A DNA stretch of 64,000 bases, taken from NCBI RefSeq assembly GCF_003994465.1, contig NZ_RZNX01000009.1:1-64000 (forward strand), written 5' to 3'. Positions 17,705-27,602 of the stretch are shown one piece after another (positions within the stretch are counted from its first letter, which is position 1; each line of letters begins with the position of its first letter). The notes below the pieces were generated by a model that worked only from the letters and a program-made list of their open reading frames with translations, was not told the DNA's origin and searched no databases. The stretch comes from Paenibacillus zeisoli (GTDB lineage Bacteria; Bacillota; Bacilli; Paenibacillales; Paenibacillaceae). Made by a program: the position numbers and the translations under genes.

Positions 17705-17896
17705 ATGAGTGAACACAATGAAACCCATGAAGAGGACGACTTGGTAACCCAGCGCGATATTGACAAGGAATCCGGCATGTTCGTCAAGGATTCTTACCCG
17801 GACAGCGTGGATCTGCCGGACGCGCTGGCGAACGAGAGACCGGACGGAACACGCCCGTCATCTGGAGGCTCCCACGGGAACACTCAGGACAAGTAA
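17705..17896 (+). CDS. Small acidic hypothetical protein
   Basis: A 63-residue hydrophilic, strongly acidic protein (MSEHNETHEEDDLVTQRDID near the start, SSGGSHGNTQDK at the end), with no hydrophobic core and probably disordered. An excellent RBS, GGGAGGTC, precedes the ATG, and a terminator follows, which together support a real gene. No family recognised. Confidence 0.65.
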   Translation: MSEHNETHEEDDLVTQRDIDKESGMFVKDSYPDSVDLPDALANERPDGTRPSSGGSHGNTQDK

Positions 17897-17944
17897 ACGC
17901 AGAATGCTGCGTCTGAAGATTATCAAGATTAACTAAAATTAAAC

Positions 17945-17982
17945 AAAGCCGTGGTCAGCCAGCTTGTGGCGATCACGGCTTT
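17945..17982 (+). terminator. Terminator after the small acidic gene
   Basis: Long hairpin with outer arms AAAGCCGTG and CACGGCTTT plus further inner pairing (GTGGTC with GATCAC via G-T pairs), ending in a short T-run. It lies in the convergent space before moaA and may work on both strands. Confidence 0.75.
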
Positions 17983-18018
17983 TACCTTTTTGCCCCCATA
18001 TAGAAGGTCCTCTTGTCC

Positions 18019-19023
18019 TTATCCACCAATATGGGACATTTCCACCCGGGGCCCGTCCCCCTGATGAGTTCCCCGGTCCAAAGAATACTTATCGTGTCGC
18101 CCTTCCCAGATCAACCGGATTGCCTCCGTCATCTCTTCATCTGTTTTCCCGGCTCTAAGCTGCTCCAGCAGATCATGTCCTCTGGAAGCGAAAAGACAGG
18201 TGTACAGCTTCCCCTCCGCAGATAGCCGGGCACGCGTACATGTGGAACAAAAAGCCTCGCTGACGGACGAGATAAATCCGACCTCACCCATCCCATCCTT
18301 GAATTGGTACCTGGTCGCGACTTCTCCGGTGTAATTGGGATTCAGCGGTTCAATGGGCCACTTCTCACCAATCATCTTCAACAGTTCCTGCTTGCTTACA
18401 ACCTGTTCCCGGTTCCAGCCGTTAGTACTACCTACGTCCATGTATTCAACCATGCGCAGGATGATCCCCTGGCCTCTGAAATAATCCACCATCGGAATGA
18501 CCGAGTGATCATTCACTCCCTTTTGCACGACCATGTTCACCTTCACCTGAAGTCCGGCCTGCTTGGCCGCTTCAATTCCCGCGAGCACCGGCTCCACTCT
18601 CGACCTTCCTCCGTTCATGAACATAAAGGTCTCGTCTTCCAACGAATCTAGGCTGACTGTAACCCGCTGCAAGCCTGCCTTCTTAAGCAACTTTGAACGA
18701 GAAGCCAGAAGGCTGCCGTTGGTGGTCAGCGACAGGTCCTCTGTACCCGGGATTAGGGCCAATTCAGCTATAATAGATGGAAGATCTTTACGAAGCAGAG
18801 GCTCTCCGCCTGTAATCCGGAGCTTCCGTACACCCAGAGAGACAAATAGGCGTGCCAACCGCACAATCTCTTGGGCTGACATAACCCGCTCGGTAGGGAG
18901 AAATGGATAATCTTTATCGAAAATTTCTTCAGGCATACAATAACGGCAGCGGAAATTACAACGATCCGTGACCGAAATGCGCAGGTCCCTCAGATTGCGG
19001 CTGATCTTATCGTAGACTGTCAT
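18019..19023 (-). CDS. moaA: GTP 3',8-cyclase MoaA (molybdenum cofactor biosynthesis)
   Basis: Radical SAM enzyme for the first step of molybdopterin synthesis, GTP to 3',8-cyclo-dihydro-GTP, acting with MoaC. The SAM cluster motif CNFRCRYC lies at residues 22-29; the second 4Fe-4S cluster binds in FCSTCTRARLSAEGKLYTC; GEPLLRKD is the SAM-binding GGE-type motif; the protein ends in the required GG. The ATG at 19023 (334 aa) is 6 bases after GGGGAG and overlaps the fdhD stop as ATGA, so the two genes are translationally coupled. An upstream frame start at 19083 lies within fdhD. Other moa/moe genes are not visible here. Confidence 0.95.
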   Translation of the reverse strand: MTVYDKISRNLRDLRISVTDRCNFRCRYCMPEEIFDKDYPFLPTERVMSAQEIVRLARLFVSLGVRKLRITGGEPLLRKDLPSIIAELALIPGTEDLSLTTNGSLLASRSKLLKKAGLQRVTVSLDSLEDETFMFMNGGRSRVEPVLAGIEAAKQAGLQVKVNMVVQKGVNDHSVIPMVDYFRGQGIILRMVEYMDVGSTNGWNREQVVSKQELLKMIGEKWPIEPLNPNYTGEVATRYQFKDGMGEVGFISSVSEAFCSTCTRARLSAEGKLYTCLFASRGHDLLEQLRAGKTDEEMTEAIRLIWEGRHDKYSLDRGTHQGDGPRVEMSHIGG

Positions 19024-19832
19024 AGTGTTCTCCCCATGTTCTGACATTCGACAATTCTGTGGGGATGAGTATACACATTGCACGAATCACTTCGTATAAA
19101 TCCCACGGTCGTAATGCCGAGCTCCTCGGCAAGCTCCAGGGCAAGAGCCGTTGGAGCTGATTTCGACAGAACGATCTCGCACCCGATCTTGGCAACCTTA
19201 AGCAGGATCTCCGAAGAAATTCGGCCGCTGAATACAATAATTTTATCTTCCAGGTTCATCCCCTGTTTCAGAGAATGACCGTAGATTTTGTCCAGCGCGT
19301 TATGGCGTCCAATATCACTGCGCGCAAGCAGAATTTGCTTCGTATCACAGAGCGCAGCACTATGCACTCCGCCGGTGCGCTGGAATAAATCCGCCCTCAG
19401 AAGCAGTTCATCCATCAGTTGAAAGATCTCCTTGAACGTAATCCGAACATGCACATCCTTCATCACCTTAGCTGTTCTCGCGTCATTGAAGAACACAAAT
19501 CCTGCCCGGCTAGTACCGCAGCAGGAGGTGATATATCGCTGGGTATACAGCTTCTGAAGCTGAGGGTTCCACCGGCTTGTCTTGATGTGTACAAAACCTT
19601 CTTTTTCTTGAACCCAGAGCTCCTCGATATCTCCATACTCCTTAATGACCCCTTCGGAAGCGAGATATCCAACCGCCATATCTTCTATATATTCGGGTGA
19701 ACAGACCAGGGTGGCGAATTCCTCGCCATTGATCTTCAGGGTGACCGGGTGCTCCGTAACAACCAAATCACGCTCACGAGTAACTTGTCCACGCTGATAC
19801 CGTATTACGCTGCCTTCGCGCTGCAATTCCAT
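19020..19832 (-). CDS. fdhD: Formate dehydrogenase accessory sulfurtransferase FdhD
   Basis: A 270-residue FdhD protein that passes sulfur from a cysteine desulfurase to the molybdenum cofactor of formate dehydrogenase. Family features: EFATLVCSPEYIEDMAVGYL near the N-terminus, the cysteine loop ITSCCGTSRAG, RTGGVHSAAL, ARSDIGRHNALDK and SGRISSEILLKVA. It is the first gene of a two-gene unit with moaA (4-bp overlap). No formate dehydrogenase gene is present in the window, so its client is elsewhere. ATG start at 19832. Confidence 0.93.
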   Translation of the reverse strand: MELQREGSVIRYQRGQVTRERDLVVTEHPVTLKINGEEFATLVCSPEYIEDMAVGYLASEGVIKEYGDIEELWVQEKEGFVHIKTSRWNPQLQKLYTQRYITSCCGTSRAGFVFFNDARTAKVMKDVHVRITFKEIFQLMDELLLRADLFQRTGGVHSAALCDTKQILLARSDIGRHNALDKIYGHSLKQGMNLEDKIIVFSGRISSEILLKVAKIGCEIVLSKSAPTALALELAEELGITTVGFIRSDSCNVYTHPHRIVECQNMGRTL

Positions 19833-19941
19833 GCTACTTCATCCTTGTTAGTTAAATTTGCAATAATAAAGCTGAGATTGCACTCTGTACCCATTGCTTA
19901 CCCAATGGGGTCCGGACAGTAAACTTTTCTGCTAGGATTTC

Positions 19942-20619
19942 TTATGCTTGCATGAAGGCTTCTAACGGCTCCAAAGTCGCGAACGTCTTCTTCGCATCTT
20001 TCTTCCGTTGCTCATCATAGAGTTTGGTCAACTCTTCGAATGATTTAGCTACAATCTTCGTATAACTCGATTTGGTGTATCTGATTATGTACGTCTTTAC
20101 CCCTTCCTCTTCACTCCACGCGTAAACGACATCATATTTGTCCCTCAAATTCTTTAAATGAACTGACTGGCGCAACACTGCAAAGTGTTCTTTAATGGCT
20201 TCATCACATTCCTCCATAATCTTCTCGTATGTGCAGCCAACTCGCATCAGAATCTCCGATGACCGTTCATCGCCATATCTCGCGAGAAATTCCTTCAACG
20301 AAACCAGCGCATATAGCAATATTTGTTCCTTGTCATTCGGATTCCTGTATTCATAACAGCCTACAACCAAATTGCGGTCGGTCATTTCCTCCTTACTGAA
20401 TTGCATATTAAACAAATACTCGAGTGTCTTCTGCTTCATAACGGTTTCCAACATCTGTTCTTTATCCATCCTGATGCCCGTTGTCACCCACGGAAACGGT
20501 AGTTGGCCGTTACTTTCACGCGGTATGCTACCCCTAAGATTCAAAATCGGTAGACCCGTAGCTATTGCGTACGACCTGTTATATCCTTCGCCCTCGAATA
20601 TTTCCTGTTCTTCTCGCAT
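19942..20619 (-). CDS. Uncharacterised protein, 225 aa
   Basis: Starts at ATG 20619 behind a strong AAGGAGG. The predicted soluble protein begins MREEQEIFEGEGYNRSYAIA and has mixed alpha/beta character with charged helices in the C-terminal half (SFEELTKLYDEQRKKDAKK). No signal peptide or membrane helix. I recognise no family or motif. It stands alone between fdhD and another orphan gene; the short flanks (19833-19941, 20620-20806) show no clear regulatory site. Confidence 0.7.
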   Translation of the reverse strand: MREEQEIFEGEGYNRSYAIATGLPILNLRGSIPRESNGQLPFPWVTTGIRMDKEQMLETVMKQKTLEYLFNMQFSKEEMTDRNLVVGCYEYRNPNDKEQILLYALVSLKEFLARYGDERSSEILMRVGCTYEKIMEECDEAIKEHFAVLRQSVHLKNLRDKYDVVYAWSEEEGVKTYIIRYTKSSYTKIVAKSFEELTKLYDEQRKKDAKKTFATLEPLEAFMQA

Positions 20620-20806
20620 GTTTCCTGCCCCTCCTTTTAATACTAAGTTCTCCTGGGATAAATTGTATCATATGAGAACTTTAAGTCCATCTAATGATTG
20701 CGTTAGCTAATGCCAGCTGCCAGTCTTCAATGACTACAGACAGACACGGCCATCCTTAACCAGGAAGCCGTGTCCGTTTTCGATCTATGAGTTTTTGGTT
20801 AGTAGG

Positions 20807-21154
20807 CTATTTCTTCTCAACATGGAGAAGAGTTATCGGCTTAACTGAGTAGGTATCTTTCAACTGGGCTTCTGAGATGACATTCAGCTTAAGCAGACTT
20901 GAGATTTTGGAGGAATCCGGCCTTGATGCAAGCCGCCACAGCTCCGGGCCCTGAAGTGCCTGATACAATTTGTTCTCATCAAATTCCCTCCGCTCCTGCT
21001 GGACCAGCTTAATCTTATAGCTGCCAATGTCAAGCTCGGTGAAGTTATGATCGCCCAGATAGCCAGTTATTTCACTGCGAAGTTCAGCAAGCTGAAGCTC
21101 AATTGCCTTGTGCTGCTGCTTCAACTCAAAATATAGTTCCACCTTCTTGTCCAC
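20807..21154 (-). CDS. Uncharacterised coiled-coil protein, 115 aa
   Basis: Probably starts at GTG 21154 after GAGTGGGGG. The N-terminal third is a predicted coiled coil (VELYFELKQQHKAIELQLAE), followed by a short beta segment (ELDIGSYKIKLVQQERREFD) and a helical C-terminus. The order is reminiscent of small phage or host proteins with a Gam-like helix-strand arrangement, but I would not assign it. No operon partner. Confidence 0.6.
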   Translation of the reverse strand: MDKKVELYFELKQQHKAIELQLAELRSEITGYLGDHNFTELDIGSYKIKLVQQERREFDENKLYQALQGPELWRLASRPDSSKISSLLKLNVISEAQLKDTYSVKPITLLHVEKK

Positions 21155-21325
21155 GCCCCCACTCCCCTCTTCTCCCTCATATGTATGCGGAACAAGAAAG
21201 AAATTAGCACGTTGTCTGGTGACAACAGCGGATAATCCATGTAAATGTCCCGGATCAGGACGGCATATATTATACTTGGAATATGTAATGTTTTCTTTCT
21301 ACTAAATGATGAAGGAGGATGAGCC

Positions 21326-22186
21326 ATGGAACCTTTTAGCACAGATCTGCTTAAAGACAAGGTTGTACTTATTACTGGAGGTGGCACCGGACTCGGACTT
21401 GCGATGGGCCAGAGGTTCGCTCAGCTTGGGGCTAGTATTGCGATAACCGGTCGCCGCGAAGAGGTACTGCGGGAAGCTTGTGACACCTTTATTGATAGCG
21501 GTTACAATGCATTCTACCAACCTTGCGATGTTCGCGACCCGGCTCAGATTCATGAACTCATCGAGGCTATCTATAATCACTTCGGGCGTCTGGATGTTCT
21601 GGTGAACAATGCGGCTGGTAATTTCATCAGTCCGACCGAACGTCTATCTCCCCGCGCCGTGGACGCGGTGCTGAATATTGTGCTGCATGGAACTTTTTAT
21701 ATGACACTTGAAGTCGGCAAAAGATGGATCGAGCAGGGACATCCAGGGACCATGCTGAATATTGTAACGACTTATGCTTCGACGGGTTCCGGATTCGTTA
21801 CTCCATCGGCTGCTGCCAAAGCAGGTGTACTTGCTCTCACCAGATCGCTGGCTGTGGAATGGGCTCCTTACGGTATCCGGCAGGCCGCCATAGCGCCAGG
21901 TCCCTTCCCTACCGAAGGGGCATGGTCCCGCCTCTCCCCAACACCTGAGCTGGAAGAACAGATGATTAACCGGGTGCCCATGCGCAGAGTAGGCAGTGCC
22001 GATGAACTGGCTAATCTTGCCGCTTATTTAATCTCGGATTATGCCGGTTATATCAATGGCGAGGTGGTTACGATCGACGGCGGGGAATGGCTGCAGGGTG
22101 CAGGTCAGTTCAATGACCTTAGGCAGGTAACCCCGCAGCAGTGGGACGTTCTTGCAGAAATGACCCGCAAGCCAAAACAAGGATGA
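21326..22186 (+). CDS. fadH: 2,4-dienoyl-CoA reductase-type short-chain dehydrogenase
   Basis: A 286-residue SDR that probably reduces 2,4-dienoyl-CoA intermediates with NADPH during degradation of unsaturated fatty acids. TGGGTGLGLAMGQRF is the cofactor-binding motif and NNAAGNFISP the structural one. The usual YxxxK is SAAAK, with Ser in place of Tyr, as in the dienoyl-CoA reductase branch (B. subtilis FadH/YkuF); APGPFPTEG and the C-terminal NGEVVTIDGGEWL also fit. ATG at 21326 after GAAGGAGG. It lies beside the fad operon but on the other strand, in its own unit; I saw no FadR box upstream. Confidence 0.85.
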   Translation: MEPFSTDLLKDKVVLITGGGTGLGLAMGQRFAQLGASIAITGRREEVLREACDTFIDSGYNAFYQPCDVRDPAQIHELIEAIYNHFGRLDVLVNNAAGNFISPTERLSPRAVDAVLNIVLHGTFYMTLEVGKRWIEQGHPGTMLNIVTTYASTGSGFVTPSAAAKAGVLALTRSLAVEWAPYGIRQAAIAPGPFPTEGAWSRLSPTPELEEQMINRVPMRRVGSADELANLAAYLISDYAGYINGEVVTIDGGEWLQGAGQFNDLRQVTPQQWDVLAEMTRKPKQG

Positions 22187-22245
22187 GCAACTAACCAACA
22201 AGACTAGCACTAGAAATAGCACTATATCACAGCAGTAAGCAGCAC

Positions 22246-22281
22246 AAAAAAGCAGCTCTCTCAGGATAGAGGCTGCTTTTT
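22246..22281. terminator. Bidirectional terminator between fadH and the thioesterase gene
   Basis: Arms AAAAAGCAGC and GCTGCTTTTT around a 15-base loop; A- and T-runs on both sides allow termination of the two converging transcripts. Confidence 0.85.
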
Positions 22282-22335
22282 GTGGTCTCTCAAATCCTAC
22301 GTCAGGAAGCTGGTTCATTAGATCCCTCATATTCC

Positions 22336-22821
22336 TTAAAGCTCAATTGCACCTTCGTTACCGTGCTCTCTACCCGGTAGTTGATCCGCCTCCCGGGCTG
22401 GCCTATCCAGCACACGGAAGGTTCCTGTACCAAAAGCCAGCAGGTCCCCATTGTCCTTGCGAGCATAGGCTTCCGCAGTCATGAGCTTCCTAGTGCTGTG
22501 AATGATTTTGGCAGTCACAATCACCCTGCCCTCGTGCACAGGGGCAACATAATTCATGTTCAAATTAATCGTCACAATGCTGGACTCCGGCCTGGCTAGC
22601 ATTAAGATCAGACCCATGGCAGAGTCGATCACAGCCGCATGAACGCCGCCATGCAGAATGCCGATCAGATTAAGATGATGAGGCTGTATGTCAAAAGAAA
22701 CGACCGCCCTCTGATCGTCAAGCTCGTCAATCTGGCAGCCGAGATAATCCCAGAACGTATTCCGGGCGGCCTCTTCTAACCGTTCAAGATTCGGAAAATG
22801 CTTTCTAGATTCGGGCTCCAA
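22336..22821 (-). CDS. PaaI-type hotdog-fold acyl-CoA thioesterase
   Basis: A 161-residue hotdog-fold protein; LIGILHGGVHAAVIDSAMG is the PaaI/YbgC-type catalytic helix, followed by VTINLNMNYVAPVHEGRVIVTA and a terminal strand. Such enzymes hydrolyse acyl- or aryl-CoA and may free CoA when intermediates accumulate. The start is TTG 22821, directly downstream of AGAAAGGAGG. It is the last gene of the fad unit, 64 bases after fadD, so co-transcription is likely. Exact substrate unknown. Confidence 0.85.
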   Translation of the reverse strand: MEPESRKHFPNLERLEEAARNTFWDYLGCQIDELDDQRAVVSFDIQPHHLNLIGILHGGVHAAVIDSAMGLILMLARPESSIVTINLNMNYVAPVHEGRVIVTAKIIHSTRKLMTAEAYARKDNGDLLAFGTGTFRVLDRPAREADQLPGREHGNEGAIEL

Positions 22822-22885
22822 GTTTCAGGACCTCCTTTCTAAAGACTTGCTTCACTCCATCCAGAATGCAAAGCATTGCCTAAGG

Positions 22886-24580
22886 TCATGCTTCTTCCTT
22901 GTTGTCAGGAATAAGCTTCCCCATTTCTTCATCAATCAGCTTGCGGCGGAGAACTTTGCCGACCAGCGTCTTCGGAAGCGCTTTCCTAAATTCATATACT
23001 TTCGGAACCTTGTATACGGCGAGCCGCTCTTTGCAGAAGCTCTTCAGTTCGGCCTCTGTTGTCGTACAACCTTCCCTTAACACGATATAAGCTTTTACCG
23101 TTTCTCCGCGGTAGGGGTCCACGGTTCCAGCAACCACCGCTTCTTCCACATCCGGATGCTCGAACAGCACCTCTTCCACCTCTCGGGGATAGATGTTATA
23201 CCCACCGGCAATGATCAGATCCTTGCGCCGGTCCAGAATGAAGAAGAATCCATCCTGATCCATGCGCGCCAGATCGCCAGTGTAGAGCCAGCCGTCACGC
23301 AGCGAAGCTGCGGTCTCATCGGGGCGCTGCCAGTATCCCTTCATCACCTGCGGTCCGCGGACAATAAGCTCTCCGATCTCTCCGAGCGGAAGATCTTCAC
23401 CCGTCAGAGCATTCACAATCCGGGCCTCCGTATCCGGAACAGGGATTCCGATTGAGCCGCTTTTTCTCAGCTCCCAAATATTGTTGACATGAGTAACGGG
23501 CGAGGCCTCCGTAAGTCCATACCCTTCAATCAGTTTACCGCCGGTAATCCGCTCAAACCTTTCCTGAACTTCTAATGGAAGAGGAGCCGCACCACTGATA
23601 CAGATGTTGATAGAAGATAGGTCATACCTGCTTACCTCCGGGTGATTGATCACCGCGATATACATCGTAGGCGCCCCTGGGAATATAGTCGGCTTCAGCT
23701 TATCAATCGTACTCAGTACCTGATTGATCTCGAATCTCGGAAGAAGAATCAGGGTGCCGGCGTTGTAAATAGCCAGATTAAGCAGAACCGTAAGCCCGAA
23801 TACATGAAAGAAAGGAAGCGCCGCCAAGTACTTCTCGTTCGCTTTCCTGCTTCTGTAGAACCAAAGCTGGGCCTGAACCGTATTGGAGATCAGATTCATA
23901 TGGGTCAGCATAACTCCTTTGGCAACCCCGGTCGTTCCTCCTGTGTACTGAATCAAGGCCAGATCCTCATCCGCATTCACCAGGGTATGGCAAGGCAGAT
24001 CGGAAGAATCCTTAAGACACTGTTTGAAGGAAAGTACGCGCTCGTTATACTCGACTGCTGCCCTCATTCCGTCCTTCTTAGCCTTGATGGGATAGAGCAG
24101 GTTCTTCGGAAAAGGTAAGTAATCCTTCATCTCCGTCACCAGCATAAACTCCAGCGGATGCTTCTTCATCGCCTCTTGAACCCGGGAGACGAGGGCATCC
24201 ATCGTCACAATGAGACGAACCCCGGCATCGCTCAATTGATGTTCGATCTCCCTAGGGACGTACAGCGGATTCGTCATCACAACGACGGCGCCTGTTAACA
24301 GGGTGCCATAGTAGGCGATAACGCCTTGAGGACAATTGGGCAGCATAATGGCTACCCGGTCGCCTTTACGAATACCCAGCCGAAGCAGGGCATTCGCAAA
24401 GCGGTATACGGATTTCAGCAAAGAATTGTAGCTGATCTTCTTCCCCATGAAATCCAGCGCGATGTGATCTGGATACTGGTTGGCCGAATCGATCAGAAAT
24501 TTCGCCAGATTCTGTTTCGGATAATCATAAGAATGCGGGACCTCATCCGGGTAATGATTGAACCATAGTTTGTTCAGCAT
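22886..24580 (-). CDS. fadD: Long-chain fatty acid--CoA ligase
   Basis: ANL-superfamily ligase of 564 residues that activates fatty acids to acyl-CoA with ATP. P-loop YTGGTTGVAKG lies near residue 214, GYGLTEASPVTH is the A5 motif, GWLYTGDLARMD and DRRKDLIIAGGYNIYPREVE mark the hinge, and GKVLRRKL carries the catalytic lysine. Its homologue in B. subtilis is LcfA. The gene starts 28 bases downstream of fadE and belongs to the fad operon. GGGGTG serves as RBS. Confidence 0.93.
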   Translation of the reverse strand: MLNKLWFNHYPDEVPHSYDYPKQNLAKFLIDSANQYPDHIALDFMGKKISYNSLLKSVYRFANALLRLGIRKGDRVAIMLPNCPQGVIAYYGTLLTGAVVVMTNPLYVPREIEHQLSDAGVRLIVTMDALVSRVQEAMKKHPLEFMLVTEMKDYLPFPKNLLYPIKAKKDGMRAAVEYNERVLSFKQCLKDSSDLPCHTLVNADEDLALIQYTGGTTGVAKGVMLTHMNLISNTVQAQLWFYRSRKANEKYLAALPFFHVFGLTVLLNLAIYNAGTLILLPRFEINQVLSTIDKLKPTIFPGAPTMYIAVINHPEVSRYDLSSINICISGAAPLPLEVQERFERITGGKLIEGYGLTEASPVTHVNNIWELRKSGSIGIPVPDTEARIVNALTGEDLPLGEIGELIVRGPQVMKGYWQRPDETAASLRDGWLYTGDLARMDQDGFFFILDRRKDLIIAGGYNIYPREVEEVLFEHPDVEEAVVAGTVDPYRGETVKAYIVLREGCTTTEAELKSFCKERLAVYKVPKVYEFRKALPKTLVGKVLRRKLIDEEMGKLIPDNKEEA

Positions 24581-24608
24581 TCAGGACACCCCAATTCTTA
24601 AACAATGG

Positions 24609-26390
24609 TTACCGTACGTATTCCTCCGCCTCAATCACTTTGGCAGCGATGCTGCGCTTCATTTCTATTGTATTCACGGGAGATCTCTTCGTAAGCTTCT
24701 TGAGGACAGACAGCTGTGTGCGAAGTGTATCTCCTGTCTCCATGGCCGCCAAAGTTTCTTTGGCCCAGGTCTCAATCTGTGCAAAAGCCTCTTGAACAAA
24801 CACGGTTGTCATCAGAATCGCGAGATGGGCTTTGGCCTCCCCGGAACGACCCATCATTTTGCGTGTACGCAGGAGTGCACTCTCCATCGCATAGACCTGA
24901 ATCATCATATCCGCCAGATGACTGAGGATCTCCTGCTGTTCCTCCAGCTTCTGCTGGTATTTCTGCACAGCCTGGGCGCCGGTCATCAGGAAAATTTTCT
25001 TCGCCATAGCAAGGAGATGCGTCTCTTGGTCAAGTGTTCCTTCAAAAGTCTGGCTAGGAATCGGCTGCATCAGTTCAGCCTGCAGGGCCATAGCTTGCTG
25101 CATAAGAGGCAGCTCGCCCTTCATCGCGCGTTTGATCAGTGTGCCAGGGATTAACAGCCGGTTGATCTCATTCGTCCCTTCAAAAATCCGGTTAATCCGC
25201 GAATCCCGGTAATTCCGCTCGACCCGGTACTCCTGGATAAAGCCATAGCCTCCGTGGATTTGCACACCTTCGTCAACGACGAAATCCAGCGTCTCCGAAC
25301 CGAATACTTTGTTGATGGAGCACTCCAGCTGATATTCAGCAATGGCTTTGGCAGACTGGTATCCTACATTCTCACTGGTATGATCCACCTCGGCCAGACC
25401 TACATCGAACAGCCCCGCGGTGCGGTAGGCCATGCTTTCCAGGACAAAGGTTCTGGTGTTCATCTCGGCCAGCTTCTTGCCGATCAGCGGGAACGAAGAA
25501 ATGGTTTTGCCGAACTGCATCCGTTCATTCGCATACTTCGCTGCAAGTGCGATCGTATCCTTGGAGGCGCCTACACACCCAGCAGCAAGCTTGAAGCGGC
25601 CGATATTCAGAATGTTGAAGGCAATGAGATGGCCTTTGCCAACTTCCCACAGCAGATTCTCCACAGGGACTTTCACATCTTCAAGGATCAGCGGGCAGGT
25701 AGACGAGCCTTTAATCCCCATCTTCTTCTCTTCGGGACCAATGCTTACCCCTTCCATCTCCCGCTCCACGATAAAGGTACTGAAATCCTTGCCGTTCACT
25801 TTGGCATATACGATGAACACATCCGCAAATCCAGCATTCGTAATGAACTGCTTGCTGCCATTCAGAATATAATATTCACCGTCATCACTAAGTGTAGCGG
25901 TTGTCTTTGCGCCCAGCGCATCGGAACCGGAGGAGGGTTCGGTTAGGCAGTAGGCGGCAACCTTCTCACCTGAAGCCAGTGAAGGCAGATACTTCATCTT
26001 CTGCTCCTCTGTCCCGAAATAGACGATCGGCAGGGTACCGATTCCTACATGGGCTCCAACCGATAAGGCAAAAGCCGACGCTTGGGTCAGCTTCTCGCTA
26101 ATCAGCGTTGCGCTGACCTTGTCGAGACCAAGTCCGCCATACGCTTCAGGGACTTCCGCGCCGAGGAGACCCACTTCTCCGGCTTTACGAAGCAGTTTGA
26201 CGGTTAGCTCATAGTCCAGCTTCTCAATTTCTTCGTCACGTGGAACAATTTCACCTTCAACGAAGTCCTGGGTAGTTCTGGCAATCATCCGATGCTCTTC
26301 GGTAAAGTCCTCCGGGGTTACGATCTGCTCATGGTCAACGTCCTGAATCATAAAGCTGCCGCCAATCACTTTGTTCACTACTATACTCAT
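24609..26390 (-). CDS. fadE: Acyl-CoA dehydrogenase FadE
   Basis: FAD-dependent dehydrogenase, 593 residues, the length of B. subtilis FadE rather than the usual 380, with the extra C-terminal helical domain. Features: AYCLTEPSSGSDA (FAD and substrate contacts), KQFITNAGFADVFIVYAK, MGIKGSSTCPLILEDVKVP, MQFGKTISSFPLI, QIHGGYGFIQEY and RINRIFEGTNEINRLLIPG. It introduces the trans-2 double bond into acyl-CoA and passes electrons to EtfBA, encoded at 33.8-35.6 kb. ATG 26390 follows GAGAGGAG; 27 bases separate it from fadA. Confidence 0.94.
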   Translation of the reverse strand: MSIVVNKVIGGSFMIQDVDHEQIVTPEDFTEEHRMIARTTQDFVEGEIVPRDEEIEKLDYELTVKLLRKAGEVGLLGAEVPEAYGGLGLDKVSATLISEKLTQASAFALSVGAHVGIGTLPIVYFGTEEQKMKYLPSLASGEKVAAYCLTEPSSGSDALGAKTTATLSDDGEYYILNGSKQFITNAGFADVFIVYAKVNGKDFSTFIVEREMEGVSIGPEEKKMGIKGSSTCPLILEDVKVPVENLLWEVGKGHLIAFNILNIGRFKLAAGCVGASKDTIALAAKYANERMQFGKTISSFPLIGKKLAEMNTRTFVLESMAYRTAGLFDVGLAEVDHTSENVGYQSAKAIAEYQLECSINKVFGSETLDFVVDEGVQIHGGYGFIQEYRVERNYRDSRINRIFEGTNEINRLLIPGTLIKRAMKGELPLMQQAMALQAELMQPIPSQTFEGTLDQETHLLAMAKKIFLMTGAQAVQKYQQKLEEQQEILSHLADMMIQVYAMESALLRTRKMMGRSGEAKAHLAILMTTVFVQEAFAQIETWAKETLAAMETGDTLRTQLSVLKKLTKRSPVNTIEMKRSIAAKVIEAEEYVR

Positions 26391-26417
26391 GATTATTTGC
26401 TCCTCTCCAAATTCATG

Positions 26418-27602
26418 TTATTCTGCATGAACTTCAAATACGCCGGCTGCGCCCATTCCGCCGCCAATACACATCGATACCACACCATAGCCGCCGCCTC
26501 TTTTGCGAAGCTCGCTAATCAGCGTTGTTGTAAGCTTCGTACCCGTACATCCGAGTGGATGGCCAAGCGCAATCGCTCCGCCGTTCACATTCACCTTCTC
26601 CTCATCGATCCCAAGCTCCCGAATGACCTGCACACATTGAGAAGCAAACGCCTCATTAATCTCGAACAAGCTCACATCCTCCAGGGTGATGCCTGCCATT
26701 TCAAGAGCTTTGGGAATCGCCTTAACAGGACCAACCCCCATAATCTCCGGTTCAACTCCACTTAGCGCAAAAGACCGGAACGTAGCCAGCGGCTTCAGGC
26801 CGAGCGCTTCGGCCTTCTCCTTGCTCATCACGACGACAGCTGCTGCTCCGTCACTCACCTGTGAGGAGTTCCCGGCTGTCACCGAGCCGCCTATCTTAAA
26901 AGCTGGCTTCAGCTTGCCTAGAGCTTTGGCAGAGGTATCGCTTCGCACCCCTTCATCCGTGTCGAAGACGAACCTGTTCTTCACGATGCTTCCTTTGTCA
27001 TCGACACTGGTAAGCTCGGCCTCAAAAGGCACGATCTCTTCTTCAAATCTGCCATCCGCAATTGCGGCGGCTGCCTTCTGGTGAGAACGTGCGGCGAAGG
27101 CATCCTGGTCTTCACGAGAGATGCCGAATCGCTCAGCTACAAGTTCGGCTGTATGCCCCATGCCGATATACACCTCTGGCATTTCTTCCACGAGCTTCAG
27201 ATTCGGAGAAATTTTGAAGCCTGTCATCGGAACATGGCTCATGCTTTCCACACCGCCCGCAACCATCACTTCCGCATTTCCCAGCATGATGCGTTCTGCC
27301 GCGAAGGCAATCGACTGCAGCCCCGAAGAGCAGAAGCGGTTGATCGTAAGAGCAGGTACCGTGTTTGGATAACCGGCATACAGTGACATGATTCTGGCAA
27401 AATTCAGCCCCTGCTCCCCTTCCGGCATGGCGCAGCCAATAATGACATCCTCGACATCTTCCTTCCTAAGACCCGGCGCCCGCTCAATCACGGCTTCCAG
27501 TACGACCTTACCGAGGTCATCGGCCCGGGTCTGCGCGAGGCTGCCCTTCTTCGCTTTGCCAATGGCGGTTCGCGCCATGGATACAATTACAGCTTCTCTC
27601 AT
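26418..27602 (-). CDS. fadA: Acetyl-CoA C-acyltransferase (thiolase) FadA
   Basis: Thiolase of 394 residues that cleaves 3-ketoacyl-CoA with CoA to acetyl-CoA and a shortened acyl-CoA. The nucleophilic cysteine lies in [11 protein letters not shown], the histidine in [20 protein letters not shown] [16 protein letters not shown], which also carries the second cysteine motif family ([13 protein letters not shown] at the end). RBS AAGGAGTG precedes ATG 27602. Upstream is a 757-bp repeat-rich gap rather than the tight spacing expected after fadN. Confidence 0.94.
   Translation of the reverse strand: MREAVIVSMARTAIGKAKKGSLAQTRADDLGKVVLEAVIERAPGLRKEDVEDVIIGCAMPEGEQGLNFARIMSLYAGYPNTVPALTINRFCSSGLQSIAFAAERIMLGNAEVMVAGGVESMSHVPMTGFKISPNLKLVEEMPEVYIGMGHTAELVAERFGISREDQDAFAARSHQKAAAAIADGRFEEEIVPFEAELTSVDDKGSIVKNRFVFDTDEGVRSDTSAKALGKLKPAFKIGGSVTAGNSSQVSDGAAAVVVMSKEKAEALGLKPLATFRSFALSGVEPEIMGVGPVKAIPKALEMAGITLEDVSLFEINEAFASQCVQVIRELGIDEEKVNVNGGAIALGHPLGCTGTKLTTTLISELRKRGGGYGVVSMCIGGGMGAAGVFEVHAE

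Noticed and set aside
20743-20774. Terminator GACACGGC/GCCGTGTC downstream of the 115-aa coiled-coil gene
   Set aside because: A clear 8-bp stem, but on the minus strand, where the gene lies, no T-run follows; the T-run is only on the plus strand where no gene precedes it.
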